64,000 nucleotides of DNA from Casp-actino8 sp044358015 (GTDB lineage Bacteria > Actinomycetota > Acidimicrobiia > Acidimicrobiales > Ilumatobacteraceae), in NCBI GenBank assembly GCA_044358015.1, contig JBIKOO010000003.1:1-64000 (forward strand). The letters run 5' to 3'. Below are positions 8,686-17,144 of this stretch, piece after piece; the stretch's first letter is position 1, and every line of letters starts with the position of its first letter. The translations under genes were made by a program, and so were the position numbers. The notes beneath the pieces are model-generated. The model saw only the letters and a program-made list of their open reading frames with translations, did no database searches and had not been told where the DNA came from.

Positions 8686-9444
8686 ATGGAAATCTTTACG
8701 CAAGAAGGTCTGGCGTTCTTGACACGCTGGCTACACGTTTTGGCAGGAATCACTTGGATTGGTTTGCTGTACTACTTCAATGTCGTCCAGGTTCCGGCGT
8801 TCGCTGCTTACGGTGACGAAGGAAAAGCACGCAATATCTCGATCGACAAACTCGCTCGTCGTGCCTTGTGGTGGTTCCGCTGGGCAGCGGTCGTCACGCT
8901 CGTCCTTGGTCTTTTGATCATTGGCGTGACCGAGAATTACATGCAGGATTTCATGAGCGAGACATCGACTTACGGTCTTCCTCACAACTCAGCAATTTTC
9001 GTCGGCATGATTTTTGGAATCGTCATGGCCGCCAACGTGTGGATGGTCATCTGGAAGAACCAGAAGATCGTTTTGGCCAACGCCGCCAACGTTCTTGCTG
9101 GTGGCGAAGCTAACCCAGACGCACCAGCTGCTGGTCGTCGTGCGGTGCTTGCAAGCCGTCAAAACATGGTTTTTTCGTTGTCAATGTTGTTCTACATGGT
9201 TGGTGCTTCGCACTTCTTCGGCCCTCTCTATGACGGCCAAGATGCTGGCAAGGCCTGGACTTTCGTGATTATTTCGCTGGTGATTGGTGCAATTCTTGAG
9301 CTCAACTGTCTCGGCAAATTGGGTGGAACCGCGACAACCAACAAGTTGTTGTGGCCATACGAGAATCACAAAAATGCCATGTACGCGTCGGTCGCTTTGT
9401 GGGTCGTGCTCTACATCTTGGGTGAGATTTTCCTCCAGGCCTGA
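8686..9444 (+). CDS. Urate oxidase N-terminal (PuuD)-like membrane protein, no cytochrome domain
   Basis: A 252-residue integral membrane protein with about seven hydrophobic helices and the family's N-terminal WLHVLAGITWIGLLYYFN segment, a conserved His in helix 1, plus FSLSMLFYMVGASHFFG and LELNCLGKLGG further on. In characterised PuuD proteins this membrane part is followed by a cytochrome c domain; no CxxCH is present here, so electron transfer would need a partner and urate oxidation is not assured. ATG 8686 follows GGAGG by 8 nt; the TTG at 8671 is rejected. A strong bidirectional terminator follows. Confidence 0.8.
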   Translation: MEIFTQEGLAFLTRWLHVLAGITWIGLLYYFNVVQVPAFAAYGDEGKARNISIDKLARRALWWFRWAAVVTLVLGLLIIGVTENYMQDFMSETSTYGLPHNSAIFVGMIFGIVMAANVWMVIWKNQKIVLANAANVLAGGEANPDAPAAGRRAVLASRQNMVFSLSMLFYMVGASHFFGPLYDGQDAGKAWTFVIISLVIGAILELNCLGKLGGTATTNKLLWPYENHKNAMYASVALWVVLYILGEIFLQA

Positions 9445-9477
9445 GCCGTTAAGAACTGATAGACATTCAGAATTGAA

Positions 9478-9510
9478 AAAGAGGGCCGCCCCAATGGGGC
9501 GGCCCTCTTT
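9478..9510. terminator. Bidirectional rho-independent terminator
   Basis: A 12-bp perfect GC-rich stem (GAGGGCCGCCCC, 9481-9492, with its complement at 9496-9507), a 3-nt AAT loop, and an AAA/TTT extension on each side, giving a U-run in either direction. It lies between the converging PuuD-like gene (ends 9444) and cupredoxin gene (ends 9528). Confidence 0.93.
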
Positions 9511-9527
9511 GATTCTCAAAAACTTGT

Positions 9528-9917
9528 TCAGGAAACAGTGAGTGTGCTGTTCATTCCGCCATGTCCAGGAATGGTGCAATAGATGCGGTACTCACCGGCT
9601 TCGAGATTGATCGTTCCTTCGTCAAAATCGCCTCGCTTATTGACGACCAGTTCGAGGTCGCCGACTACTTTGTCGTCTTGAAGTACAACCAAGATGTGCT
9701 TCACATTGTCATCGTTAGCCAAAAAGACTTTGATCTCGCCAGCCGTGGCGGCGTATTCCTTGGCATCCCAGCGGATGGTTGGAACGGCTTTGACAACTAA
9801 TCCAGCGTCAGCGGGGATGGTGTAATCAGGGGTGCTTGATGACGATCCTCCGCATGAACTGAGGACCACGAGTGAGGCGGCGAAAACAGTGGCGGTGATG
9901 GGGCGAAGAAAACGCAT
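9528..9917 (-). CDS. Cupredoxin-domain lipoprotein
   Basis: A 129-residue exported protein: signal peptide MRFLRPITATVFAASLVV followed by lipobox LSSCGG, so the mature protein should be lipid-anchored at the outer face of the membrane. The remainder is a plastocyanin/azurin-like fold with a type 1 copper site: His in DNVKHILVV, then Cys, His and Met in IYCTIPGHGGMNSTL at the C-terminus. Likely an electron carrier; donor and acceptor are not evident. ATG 9917 is chosen because it starts the signal peptide; longer in-frame versions only add non-signal residues. It is divergent from kgd, with 135 nt between start codons. Confidence 0.88.
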   Translation of the reverse strand: MRFLRPITATVFAASLVVLSSCGGSSSSTPDYTIPADAGLVVKAVPTIRWDAKEYAATAGEIKVFLANDDNVKHILVVLQDDKVVGDLELVVNKRGDFDEGTINLEAGEYRIYCTIPGHGGMNSTLTVS

Positions 9918-10052
9918 ATCAGAAATATACAAGTAACTACTTGCGAAAATCAAACGACAGTTGTCCCGCGATGCGTGACGCTCGTCAAGTTTGCTGATTG
10001 GGGGATCAATGCACCGCAGGCAGACATGTCAATCGGGGTACAGTTTTCAACG

Positions 10053-13000
10053 ATGTCTGAAGCGCTGATTCCTACCAATGCGTCCACTCCCGACTTTGGA
10101 GCCAATTCGTGGCTCGTTGAGGAGATGTACGAGCAATACCGTCTTGACCCTGCATTGGTCGGTGAGTCGTGGCAGGAATTCTTCTCGGACTACAAGTCGA
10201 TGGCAACTGCAGTGGCGGCGGTGACTCATCCCGTTGCTGAAGCAGTGGTGGCGACTGCACCGCAAGCGGTCTCAACCAACGGAACGGCGGCAGTTGCCGC
10301 TGCGGCCACATCATCGACGACAGTCGCACCAAGCGAAGACTTGAGTGAACCGATTCGCGGCGCTGGTCTAGCCATCGTGTCAAATATGGAACGCAGTCTC
10401 ACGGTTCCGACCGCAACGAGTTTCCGCAACGTGCCCGCCAAATTGCTTGAGGTGAACCGCAGCGTGATCAACGGCTATCGCAGTCGTTCTGGCCAAAGCA
10501 AAATAAGTTTCACGCACCTCATCGGCTATGCCATTGTGCGAGCGATTGCTGATGCAGTTCCGGCAATGAACAGTGGCTTTTCTGAAGGCGCTGACGGGAA
10601 GCCCCGCGTAACGCGCCATCAACACATCAGTATGGGTCTCGCCGTTGACGTTGCGAAGTCAGATGGCAGTCGCACACTGGTCGTTCCGGTATTGCGCGAA
10701 GCTGACCGACTTTCATTTGCTGAATTCTTGGTGGCTTACGAAGATTTGGTGCGCAAGGTCAAGCAGAACAAACTCACCGTGGCTGACTTTCAAGGCGCAA
10801 CGATCAGTCTGACGAACCCCGGCACGATTGGAACGGTGCAAAGTGTGCCGCGTTTGATGCCTGGTCAAGGTGTCATTGTTGGTGTTGGTTCTATTGATTA
10901 TCCGGCCGAATTCCAGGGTGCCGATGAACGGGCCCTCGGAACTCTTGGTATTTCAAAGGTTGTTACTGTCACCAGCACGTACGACCATCGCATCATTCAA
11001 GGTGCCGAAAGCGGCATGTTCTTGAAGCGCGTTCATGAACTGTTGTTGGGTGAGCACGGCTTCTATGAAGGTGTCTTCAAGAGCCTTGAAGTTCCGTACG
11101 AAGCAGTGAAGTGGCGTACCGACGTCAACCCACTTGATCGTGAAGAATCGAATCTGCACAAGCAGATGCAGATTGCAACATTGATTCGCGTTCACCGTGT
11201 GCGCGGTCACCTCATTGCCGACATTGATCCTTTGCGTTGGAAAGAACCAAAGTTGCCGGTCGAGCTTGACCCCGCAACGTATGGGCTCACCATTTGGGAC
11301 CTTGATCGCGAATTCTTAACTGGCGGTGTCGCTGGTACTAATCGCTTACCGTTGGGCGAATTGTTGCACGTTTTGCGTGACGCCTATTGCCGAAGTATCG
11401 GCGTTGAATACATGCACATTCAAGACACTGATGAACAGCGTTGGGTGCAAAGTCATTTCGAAGGTGTGCAGTTCCAGTTGTCAAAAGAAGAAAAGCATCG
11501 GGTGCTTGAGCGCTTAAATGCCGCTGAAGCATTCGAGAAGTTCTTGGCAACGAAGTATGTCGGAACCAAGCGTTTCGGTCTTGAAGGTGCCGAAAGCGCA
11601 GTGCCGATACTTGACGAGATTTTGTCACGTGCCGCTTCAGCTGGGCTCGATTCGGCAGTTGTTGGTATGGCGCACCGTGGTCGCCTCAACATCTTGGCCA
11701 ACGTGATGGGCAAGAGTCTCGACAGTATCTTCGGAGAATTTGAAGGGTACGTTGACCCGTCGACAGTTCAAGGTTCTGGCGATGTGAAGTACCACTTAGG
11801 TGCGTCGGGTCAGTACGTCAACCCGAGTGGCGCATCAATCAAGATTGAACTCGCAGCCAACCCGAGTCACCTGGAAACTGTTGACCCGTTGGTGCTCGGC
11901 ATGATCCGTGCGCGTCAAGACCAGATCGATCCGCCAGGGTCTTTCCCGGCATTGCCAATTTTGATCCACGGTGATGCTGCGTTTGCTGGCCAGGGCATTG
12001 TCGCCGAATGTTTAGGCATGAGCGATATCAACGGATATCGCGTTGGTGGAACCATTCACCTCATTATTAACAACCAAATTGGTTTCACAACCTCGCCACA
12101 GTTCGCTCGTTCGTCGTTGTATTGCAGCGACGTCGCCAAGACAGTTCAAGCACCGATCTTTCACGTCAATGGCGACGACCCCGAAGCTTGCGTTCGCGTC
12201 GCTCGACTCGCATGGGAATATCGTCAGCGTTTCCATAAAGACGTTGTTATTGACATGGTGTGTTACCGCCGTCATGGTCACAACGAAGGTGATGACCCCA
12301 GCTATACGCAACCACTCATGTACAAGGCCATTGCTGAAAAGCGCAGTGTTCGTAAGTTGTATGTCGAAACGTTGGTCGGTCGCGGCGATATCACGCTTGA
12401 AGAAGCCGAACAAGCCCTCAACGATTTCCAGGGCAAGTTGCAAATAGCGCTTGATCAAACTCGTTCGCATGCTCCTGTTCCGACCAAGGTTGCCAAGCCG
12501 CCGAAGCCTGTTGGCGTTTTGCCGCATGTTGACACCGGTGTTCAACGAGCAGTGCTCGACAAAGTCTTTGCACAGCTCACCAATTATCCCGAGGGCTTTA
12601 CGGTCCATCCGAAATTAGGTAAGCAGTTCGAGCTGCGCTCAAAGATATACAACGAGCAAAGTGAAGTCGAATGGGCAACAGCCGAACTGTTGGCCTACGG
12701 CTCACTCGTCACCGAAGGCGTTCCGGTGCGGTTGGCCGGAGAAGACTCACGTCGTGGCACGTTCAGTCACCGTCACTCGGCCTTAGTAGATAACAACACC
12801 GAACGGGTTTGGATTCCGCTATCCGAGTTGCCGGGTGCCGAAAAGTTCTGGGTGTACGACTCGCTGCTCAGCGAATATGCCGCGCTTGGTTTTGAATACG
12901 GATATGCCCATGCCAATCCTGAAGCATTGGTTTTGTGGGAAGCACAATTTGGTGACTTCGTCAACGGTGCACAAATCATCATTGACCAGTATTTGGTGGC

Positions 13001-13694
13001 CGCCGAAGACAAATGGGGGCAACACAATGCTCTCGTCATGTTGTTGCCACACGGTTACGAAGGCCAAGGCCCCGAACATAGTTCGGCGCGTATCGAACGC
13101 TTCTTGACCTTGTGTGCAGAGGACAACATTCAAGTTGTGAATGCCACGACAGCTGCACAGTTTTTCCACGTGTTGCGTCGCCAGATGCACCGCGAGATTC
13201 GTAAGCCTTTGGTGATCTTTACTCCCAAGGGACCATTGAGAATGAAAGAAGTTCGCTCAAAGATCTCCGATCTTGAACCAGGTACGTCATTCCAAGAAGT
13301 ACTTGACGATCCTTTCGTGACCGATGCGGCGAGCGTGAAGCGCGTGGTGTTCTGTTCGGGCAAGGTCGTATGGGATGCACTCGCCGAACGCGACAAGCGT
13401 CAGGCCGCTGCAGCAATTGTTCGTGTTGAGCAGTTGTATCCATTCCCTATCGAACAGATGATGGATGTCTTAAAGCATTATCCGAACGCCAAAGAAGTTG
13501 TTTGGCTACAAGAAGAACCGCTCAATATGGGCGCTTGGACATTTGTTGAGCATCGCTTCTGGCGAGTCAAAGAACAGGGTTACGACCTACGTCAAGTGGC
13601 GCGTGTCGAAAGCGGAAGTCCCGCAACTGGTTCGAAGATCGTTCATGATCAAGAACTTGCCGACCTGATGGACGAAACTTTCCAAGGCCTCTGA
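10053..13694 (+). CDS. kgd: Multifunctional 2-oxoglutarate decarboxylase/dehydrogenase (SucA with SucB catalytic domain)
   Basis: A 1213-residue actinobacterial-type fusion. Order: E1o N-terminal segment (NSWLVEEMYEQYRLDP), an Ala/Thr-rich linker, a dihydrolipoamide succinyltransferase catalytic domain ending in TSTYDHRIIQGAESG, then the thiamine-diphosphate E1 region (GMAHRGRLNILANVMGK, HGDAAFAGQG, NNQIGFTTSP) and transketolase C-terminal part (WEAQFGDFVNGAQIIIDQ, SSARIERFL). There is no lipoyl domain, as in Mycobacterium Kgd, where another protein carries the lipoyl group. It catalyses decarboxylation of 2-oxoglutarate in the TCA cycle. The start is uncertain: ATG 10053 gives the usual family N-terminus; in-frame starts exist at 9975 and 10026. 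Confidence 0.96.
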   Translation: MSEALIPTNASTPDFGANSWLVEEMYEQYRLDPALVGESWQEFFSDYKSMATAVAAVTHPVAEAVVATAPQAVSTNGTAAVAAAATSSTTVAPSEDLSEPIRGAGLAIVSNMERSLTVPTATSFRNVPAKLLEVNRSVINGYRSRSGQSKISFTHLIGYAIVRAIADAVPAMNSGFSEGADGKPRVTRHQHISMGLAVDVAKSDGSRTLVVPVLREADRLSFAEFLVAYEDLVRKVKQNKLTVADFQGATISLTNPGTIGTVQSVPRLMPGQGVIVGVGSIDYPAEFQGADERALGTLGISKVVTVTSTYDHRIIQGAESGMFLKRVHELLLGEHGFYEGVFKSLEVPYEAVKWRTDVNPLDREESNLHKQMQIATLIRVHRVRGHLIADIDPLRWKEPKLPVELDPATYGLTIWDLDREFLTGGVAGTNRLPLGELLHVLRDAYCRSIGVEYMHIQDTDEQRWVQSHFEGVQFQLSKEEKHRVLERLNAAEAFEKFLATKYVGTKRFGLEGAESAVPILDEILSRAASAGLDSAVVGMAHRGRLNILANVMGKSLDSIFGEFEGYVDPSTVQGSGDVKYHLGASGQYVNPSGASIKIELAANPSHLETVDPLVLGMIRARQDQIDPPGSFPALPILIHGDAAFAGQGIVAECLGMSDINGYRVGGTIHLIINNQIGFTTSPQFARSSLYCSDVAKTVQAPIFHVNGDDPEACVRVARLAWEYRQRFHKDVVIDMVCYRRHGHNEGDDPSYTQPLMYKAIAEKRSVRKLYVETLVGRGDITLEEAEQALNDFQGKLQIALDQTRSHAPVPTKVAKPPKPVGVLPHVDTGVQRAVLDKVFAQLTNYPEGFTVHPKLGKQFELRSKIYNEQSEVEWATAELLAYGSLVTEGVPVRLAGEDSRRGTFSHRHSALVDNNTERVWIPLSELPGAEKFWVYDSLLSEYAALGFEYGYAHANPEALVLWEAQFGDFVNGAQIIIDQYLVAAEDKWGQHNALVMLLPHGYEGQGPEHSSARIERFLTLCAEDNIQVVNATTAAQFFHVLRRQMHREIRKPLVIFTPKGPLRMKEVRSKISDLEPGTSFQEVLDDPFVTDAASVKRVVFCSGKVVWDALAERDKRQAAAAIVRVEQLYPFPIEQMMDVLKHYPNAKEVVWLQEEPLNMGAWTFVEHRFWRVKEQGYDLRQVARVESGSPATGSKIVHDQELADLMDETFQGL

Positions 13695-13700
13695 GGGTTT

Positions 13701-14366
13701 TTAACGCAGATCAATTCCGAGGATGACTTCAAGGTCGCTGATGGCCTTGTCGGCGCCGAGCACCTTGATGGTCTGCATTCCCATGGCTGCAGCCGGCTTC
13801 AGATTGATTCCGAGGTCGTCGAGGAAGACGCACTCGGTCGGTTGCACGTCAAGTAGTTCACAGGCGATTTCGTAAAACCGGGTTTCCGGCTTCCGGCAGC
13901 CAACTTTCGAGCTTTCAACGACTGCATCAAAACGCTCCATGATGAGATCAATGGCGGCTTCACGACTATTTTCGGGAAATTGGGTCAGACCGTCTCCTCC
14001 GACCATGTTGTTGGTCAGACAAGCGGTCTTGAACCCGGCGGCCTTGACTAGGTCGAGGGCATGGACCATTTCTGGCCGAATTTCGCCCTTAAGAAGAGAT
14101 AAAACGTCGTAACCCCGAATGTTGAATCCGGCGGCTGCAGCATCTTTGGCAAAAGCCTGGTCAAATTCGGCCGCGGAAATGTCGCTGCGCTCGAAATGCG
14201 CCCAGGCGTTGTCGTCGGGATTGGTGGCGTTGATGGTCCGAATGGTGTCAAGGGGGAGTCCCTGGGCGGTCTCAAAGCGGTTAAACGCCTCAAAAGGGCT
14301 GCTCAGGATCACGCCCCCAAAATCCCAGAGAACTGCCGAAATAGTGGTCGTACGAGTCACACCCAT
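13701..14366 (-). CDS. HAD-superfamily hydrolase, subfamily IA
   Basis: A 221-residue HAD phosphatase with all four motifs: I, LWDFGGVILSSPFEAF (nucleophile Asp, the second Asp replaced by Gly as in epoxide-hydrolase N-terminal phosphatase-like members); II, TACLTNNMVG; III, KVGCRKPETRFYEIA; IV, CVFLDDLGINLKPAAAMGM. Substrate unknown. The missing second Asp of DxD may alter chemistry, so a phosphatase role is inferred rather than certain. It converges on kgd, with 6 nt between stop codons, and is divergent from the NYN-S1 gene. Confidence 0.85.
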   Translation of the reverse strand: MGVTRTTTISAVLWDFGGVILSSPFEAFNRFETAQGLPLDTIRTINATNPDDNAWAHFERSDISAAEFDQAFAKDAAAAGFNIRGYDVLSLLKGEIRPEMVHALDLVKAAGFKTACLTNNMVGGDGLTQFPENSREAAIDLIMERFDAVVESSKVGCRKPETRFYEIACELLDVQPTECVFLDDLGINLKPAAAMGMQTIKVLGADKAISDLEVILGIDLR

Positions 14367-14420
14367 GATCGTAGGGCTATCCCCACCTCAGAGCCCCATT
14401 AGTGGTTCACTAGAAGGGAT

Positions 14421-15614
14421 ATGTCTCCTAAGCCCGCCGCCCTCAAACACGTCATTGTGGACGGTTCGAACATTGCTACAGAGGGCCGTTCGAAGCCCAG
14501 TCTGAAGCAACTTAACGATGCCGTCATGGCTTTCATCAACGATCATCCCAAAGCGGTCATCACGGTCATTGTTGATGCAACTTTTGGTCATCGCATTGAT
14601 CCCAAAGAAGTCACCGCTTTTGACAAGGCGGTTGAACATAACGAACTCGTCACCCCACCAGCTGGAACTGTTGGTCGTGGTGATGGATTCGTTTTGAGCA
14701 TCGCTGAAAAAGTTGGTGCATCAATTCTGTCGAACGATAGTTACCAAGAATTTCACGGGCAGTACGAGTGGCTGTTTGACGAAGGTCGCTTAATTGGCGG
14801 TAAACCTGTTCCAAATGTGGGTTGGGTGTTCGTGAATCGTACCCCAGTGCGCGGCGAGAAGAGTCGCCGCGCGATCCGTGAGTCGCAGCCATCGTCTGAC
14901 AAGCCGGGCAAAGGTGTCGCCAAAGTCAAGGTGAGCGCCGAAGCGATGAAGCCAATGCCAGTGCCGAAGTCGTTGCCACCTGGCGCAACTTTGCCAGCGA
15001 AGAAAATTGATAACTCAAAATCAGTCAATGACATCTTGCCATTTTTGCAATTTGTTGAAAAGAACACCGTCGGCTCTGTCGTCGTAGGAATCGTTGAGAG
15101 TTATTCGTCGCACGGCGCATACGTCACCCTTGGCGATGTCCGTGGATACGTTCCCTTGCGTCTCTTGGGTAGTCCTCCGCCGCGCTCGGCCCGAGAGGTA
15201 ATGCAACTTGGCGAAAGCGTGACTCTTGAAATCGTCGAAATCATCGCCGGCCGTCGCAGTATTGATCTGGTCCCGACCACGAAGTCAGTGTCAGAGATCG
15301 CGTCGAAATCGAAGAAGAAAGCTGTTGTCAAGAAGGCGGCGCCAGCGAAGAAGTCTGCGCCAGCAAAGAAGGCTGCTCCGGTCAAGAAGGCGGCGCCAGC
15401 GAAGAAGTCTGCGCCAGCAAAGAAAGCCGCTCCAGTCAAGAAAGCCACGCCGATAAAGAAGGCTGCTCCGGTCAAGAAAGCTGTTGTCAAGAAGGCGGCG
15501 CCAGCGAAGAAGTCTGCGCCAGCAAAGAAGGCTGCTCCGGTCAAGAAGGCGGCGGCAGCCAAGAAAGCCGTCGCTAAAAAAGTCGCGACAAAGACTGCCC
15601 CTCGCCGTAAGTGA
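14421..15614 (+). CDS. NYN/PIN-type ribonuclease with S1 domain and histone H1-like Lys/Ala/Pro tail
   Basis: A 397-residue protein with three parts. Residues ~10-135 look like a Zc3h12a/NYN (PIN-like) nuclease: VIVDGSNIATEG, VIVDATFGHRI, GRGDGFVLSIAE and ASILSNDSYQEF supply the expected acidic residues. Residues ~205-285 form an S1/OB RNA-binding domain (GSVVVGIVESYSSHGAYVTL, then GYVPLRLLG). From ~295 to the end is a basic repeat of KKAAPAKKSAPAKKAAPV units like the C-terminal tails of histone H1 and some mycobacterial nucleic-acid-binding proteins. An RNA-processing or RNA-decay role is inferred. The tail is encoded by near-identical DNA repeats (separate entry). Confidence 0.82.
   Translation: MSPKPAALKHVIVDGSNIATEGRSKPSLKQLNDAVMAFINDHPKAVITVIVDATFGHRIDPKEVTAFDKAVEHNELVTPPAGTVGRGDGFVLSIAEKVGASILSNDSYQEFHGQYEWLFDEGRLIGGKPVPNVGWVFVNRTPVRGEKSRRAIRESQPSSDKPGKGVAKVKVSAEAMKPMPVPKSLPPGATLPAKKIDNSKSVNDILPFLQFVEKNTVGSVVVGIVESYSSHGAYVTLGDVRGYVPLRLLGSPPPRSAREVMQLGESVTLEIVEIIAGRRSIDLVPTTKSVSEIASKSKKKAVVKKAAPAKKSAPAKKAAPVKKAAPAKKSAPAKKAAPVKKATPIKKAAPVKKAVVKKAAPAKKSAPAKKAAPVKKAAAAKKAVAKKVATKTAPRRK
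15315..15554 (+). repeat. Tandem 54-nt coding repeats for the basic tail
   Basis: Units of 54 nt starting AAGAAGGCGGCGCCAGCG lie at 15330-15383, 15384-15437 and 15489-15542, with a shorter 36-nt unit at 15438-15473 between them. An 81-nt stretch (15315-15395) recurs almost exactly at 15474-15554. The near identity of codons, not only amino acids, points to recent duplication by slippage or recombination. Confidence 0.9.
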
Positions 15615-15646
15615 CTTGAGGGTCACTGATCGCCTACGGTTCTCTT

Positions 15647-16420
15647 GTGCGTCTCGCTACTTGGAATGTCAACTCACTACGGGCACGAATGCCACGTGTC
15701 GATGAATGGTTGCTCGATGTGCAACCAGACGTGGTGTGCATGCAAGAAACCAAAATGGCCGAAGATGCGTTTCCAACCGAACATTTCGCCGAGATGGGCT
15801 ATGAGTCAATTCACCATGGCCAAGGTCAGTGGAACGGTGTCGCAATTCTGAGCAAAGTCGGACTCGAAAATCCCGTACGCAATTTTGCAGATGGTCAACC
15901 GCTTGATGCTGAAGCTCGTCTGGTGACCGCGACATGTGGCGGAATACGGGTGAGCTCGGTGTATGTGCCGAACGGTCGCGAATTAGATCACGATCATTAC
16001 CACTACAAGTTGGCGTGGATGAAGCGATTGATTGATCATCTCAATGCAGATACTCAGCCAAGTAGCGCCGTGGTCGTGACTGGTGATTACAACATCGCTC
16101 CAGCCGACATTGATGTGTACAACCCTGCCGATTTTGTGGGTGCGACGCACGTGAGTGAAGCAGAACGCCAAGTCTTACGCGACCTTGAGTTTTGGGGAAT
16201 GGTTGATGTCTTTCGTGAACATCATCCCGATGACAAATTGTTTTCGTGGTGGGATTATCGAGCCGGTGGATTCAATCAAAACAAGGGAATGCGTATCGAC
16301 TTAATTTTGGCAACACCATCAGTGGCTACTAAGGCTCGTTGGACGATCGTTGATCGTCAGGCTCGTAAAGGTGAAAAGCCGAGCGATCATGCTCCAGTAC
16401 TGGTGGATATTGATGTCTGA
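15647..16420 (+). CDS. xth: Exodeoxyribonuclease III (Xth family AP endonuclease)
   Basis: A 257-residue EEP-family nuclease covering the whole fold: LATWNVNSLRARMPRVDEWL at the N-terminus, catalytic Glu in QETKMAEDAFP, the Asp/Asn pair in VVTGDYNIAP, and the C-terminal RIDLILATPS and SDHAPVLVDIDV with the catalytic Asp-His. It would cleave abasic sites and degrade 3' ends in base excision repair. The start is GTG 15647, which places the catalytic strand at residue 2 as in homologues. Its stop overlaps the next start by 8 nt. Confidence 0.93.
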   Translation: MRLATWNVNSLRARMPRVDEWLLDVQPDVVCMQETKMAEDAFPTEHFAEMGYESIHHGQGQWNGVAILSKVGLENPVRNFADGQPLDAEARLVTATCGGIRVSSVYVPNGRELDHDHYHYKLAWMKRLIDHLNADTQPSSAVVVTGDYNIAPADIDVYNPADFVGATHVSEAERQVLRDLEFWGMVDVFREHHPDDKLFSWWDYRAGGFNQNKGMRIDLILATPSVATKARWTIVDRQARKGEKPSDHAPVLVDIDV

Positions 16421-17144
16421 AGAAAACAATCCCGAAACTGATCGATCAGTTTGGTCAAACCCAAATGAGTCGGTAATTCCTTCGCCGTTGGCTCTGCCGA
16501 GGCATCGCGTCGCAATGCACGACCCGAATAATCCGCGACTTCGTTTAGCTAATGCGACGCGCGAAGTATTGCAACATTCAGCAACATCGACGGCGCATAG
16601 TGATCAGTTCGCTCAGGCCGCCAATCTGCTTGAGCAAGCAGCTGCTTTACTCGCAACTGGGCCCCATGGGCGTTCGTATCACGCGAGCGCCGAAGGCGCA
16701 GTTGGGGGAGCGACTCACGGGTTCATCAGTCACAGTCCGGTCACTGGACCATTAAATGGTTTGGCCGGTTTGATTGAACTTGAAAGTACCGCGACTGAGA
16801 TTATCGCGACCGTCACTTATGGAGACGCCTATGAAGGACCTCCAGGCTGCTTGCATGGTGGTTTGATTGCAGCGATATTTGACGAAGTGCTGGGTTTCGC
16901 TCAAGCGTTGTCGGGGGCGCCAGGAATGACTGGTCGGCTTGAAGTGACATACCGTTCGCCAACGCCGTTACATCAACCGCTGAAGGTGACTGGTCGTTTT
17001 GACGGCATTAATGGTCGCAAGATTCTGACGTCAGGCGAAATTTATGCGGGCGATCGCCTGTGCGCTCAAGCAGTTGGTACTTTCATTTCGGTGAAGGCTG
17101 AGAAATTCGCTGCACTCAACAACGATCGACAAACTCGCGAATAA
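16413..17144 (+). CDS. PaaI-like hotdog-fold thioesterase
   Basis: A 243-residue protein whose C-terminal ~130 residues form a hotdog thioesterase: GPPGCLHGGLIAAIFDEVLG supplies the HGG and following Asp/Glu, then RLEVTYRSPTPLHQPL. The N-terminal ~100 residues (RHRVAMHDPNNPRLRLANA and a helix) match the extended form seen in actinobacterial acyl-CoA thioesterases. Likely hydrolyses an acyl-CoA; chain specificity is unknown. ATG 16413 overlaps the exonuclease stop by 8 nt, so the two are translationally coupled, although no functional link is obvious. Confidence 0.85.
   Translation: MSEENNPETDRSVWSNPNESVIPSPLALPRHRVAMHDPNNPRLRLANATREVLQHSATSTAHSDQFAQAANLLEQAAALLATGPHGRSYHASAEGAVGGATHGFISHSPVTGPLNGLAGLIELESTATEIIATVTYGDAYEGPPGCLHGGLIAAIFDEVLGFAQALSGAPGMTGRLEVTYRSPTPLHQPLKVTGRFDGINGRKILTSGEIYAGDRLCAQAVGTFISVKAEKFAALNNDRQTRE

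Noticed and set aside
12012..12608. Minus-strand open frame of 198 codons inside kgd
   Set aside because: It opposes a highly conserved thiamine-binding region of kgd and shows no domain.
15101..15562. Minus-strand open frame rich in Ala/Phe
   Set aside because: It is the reverse complement of the Lys/Ala/Pro repeat tail; its periodic AFFAGA pattern is a by-product of the coding repeats.
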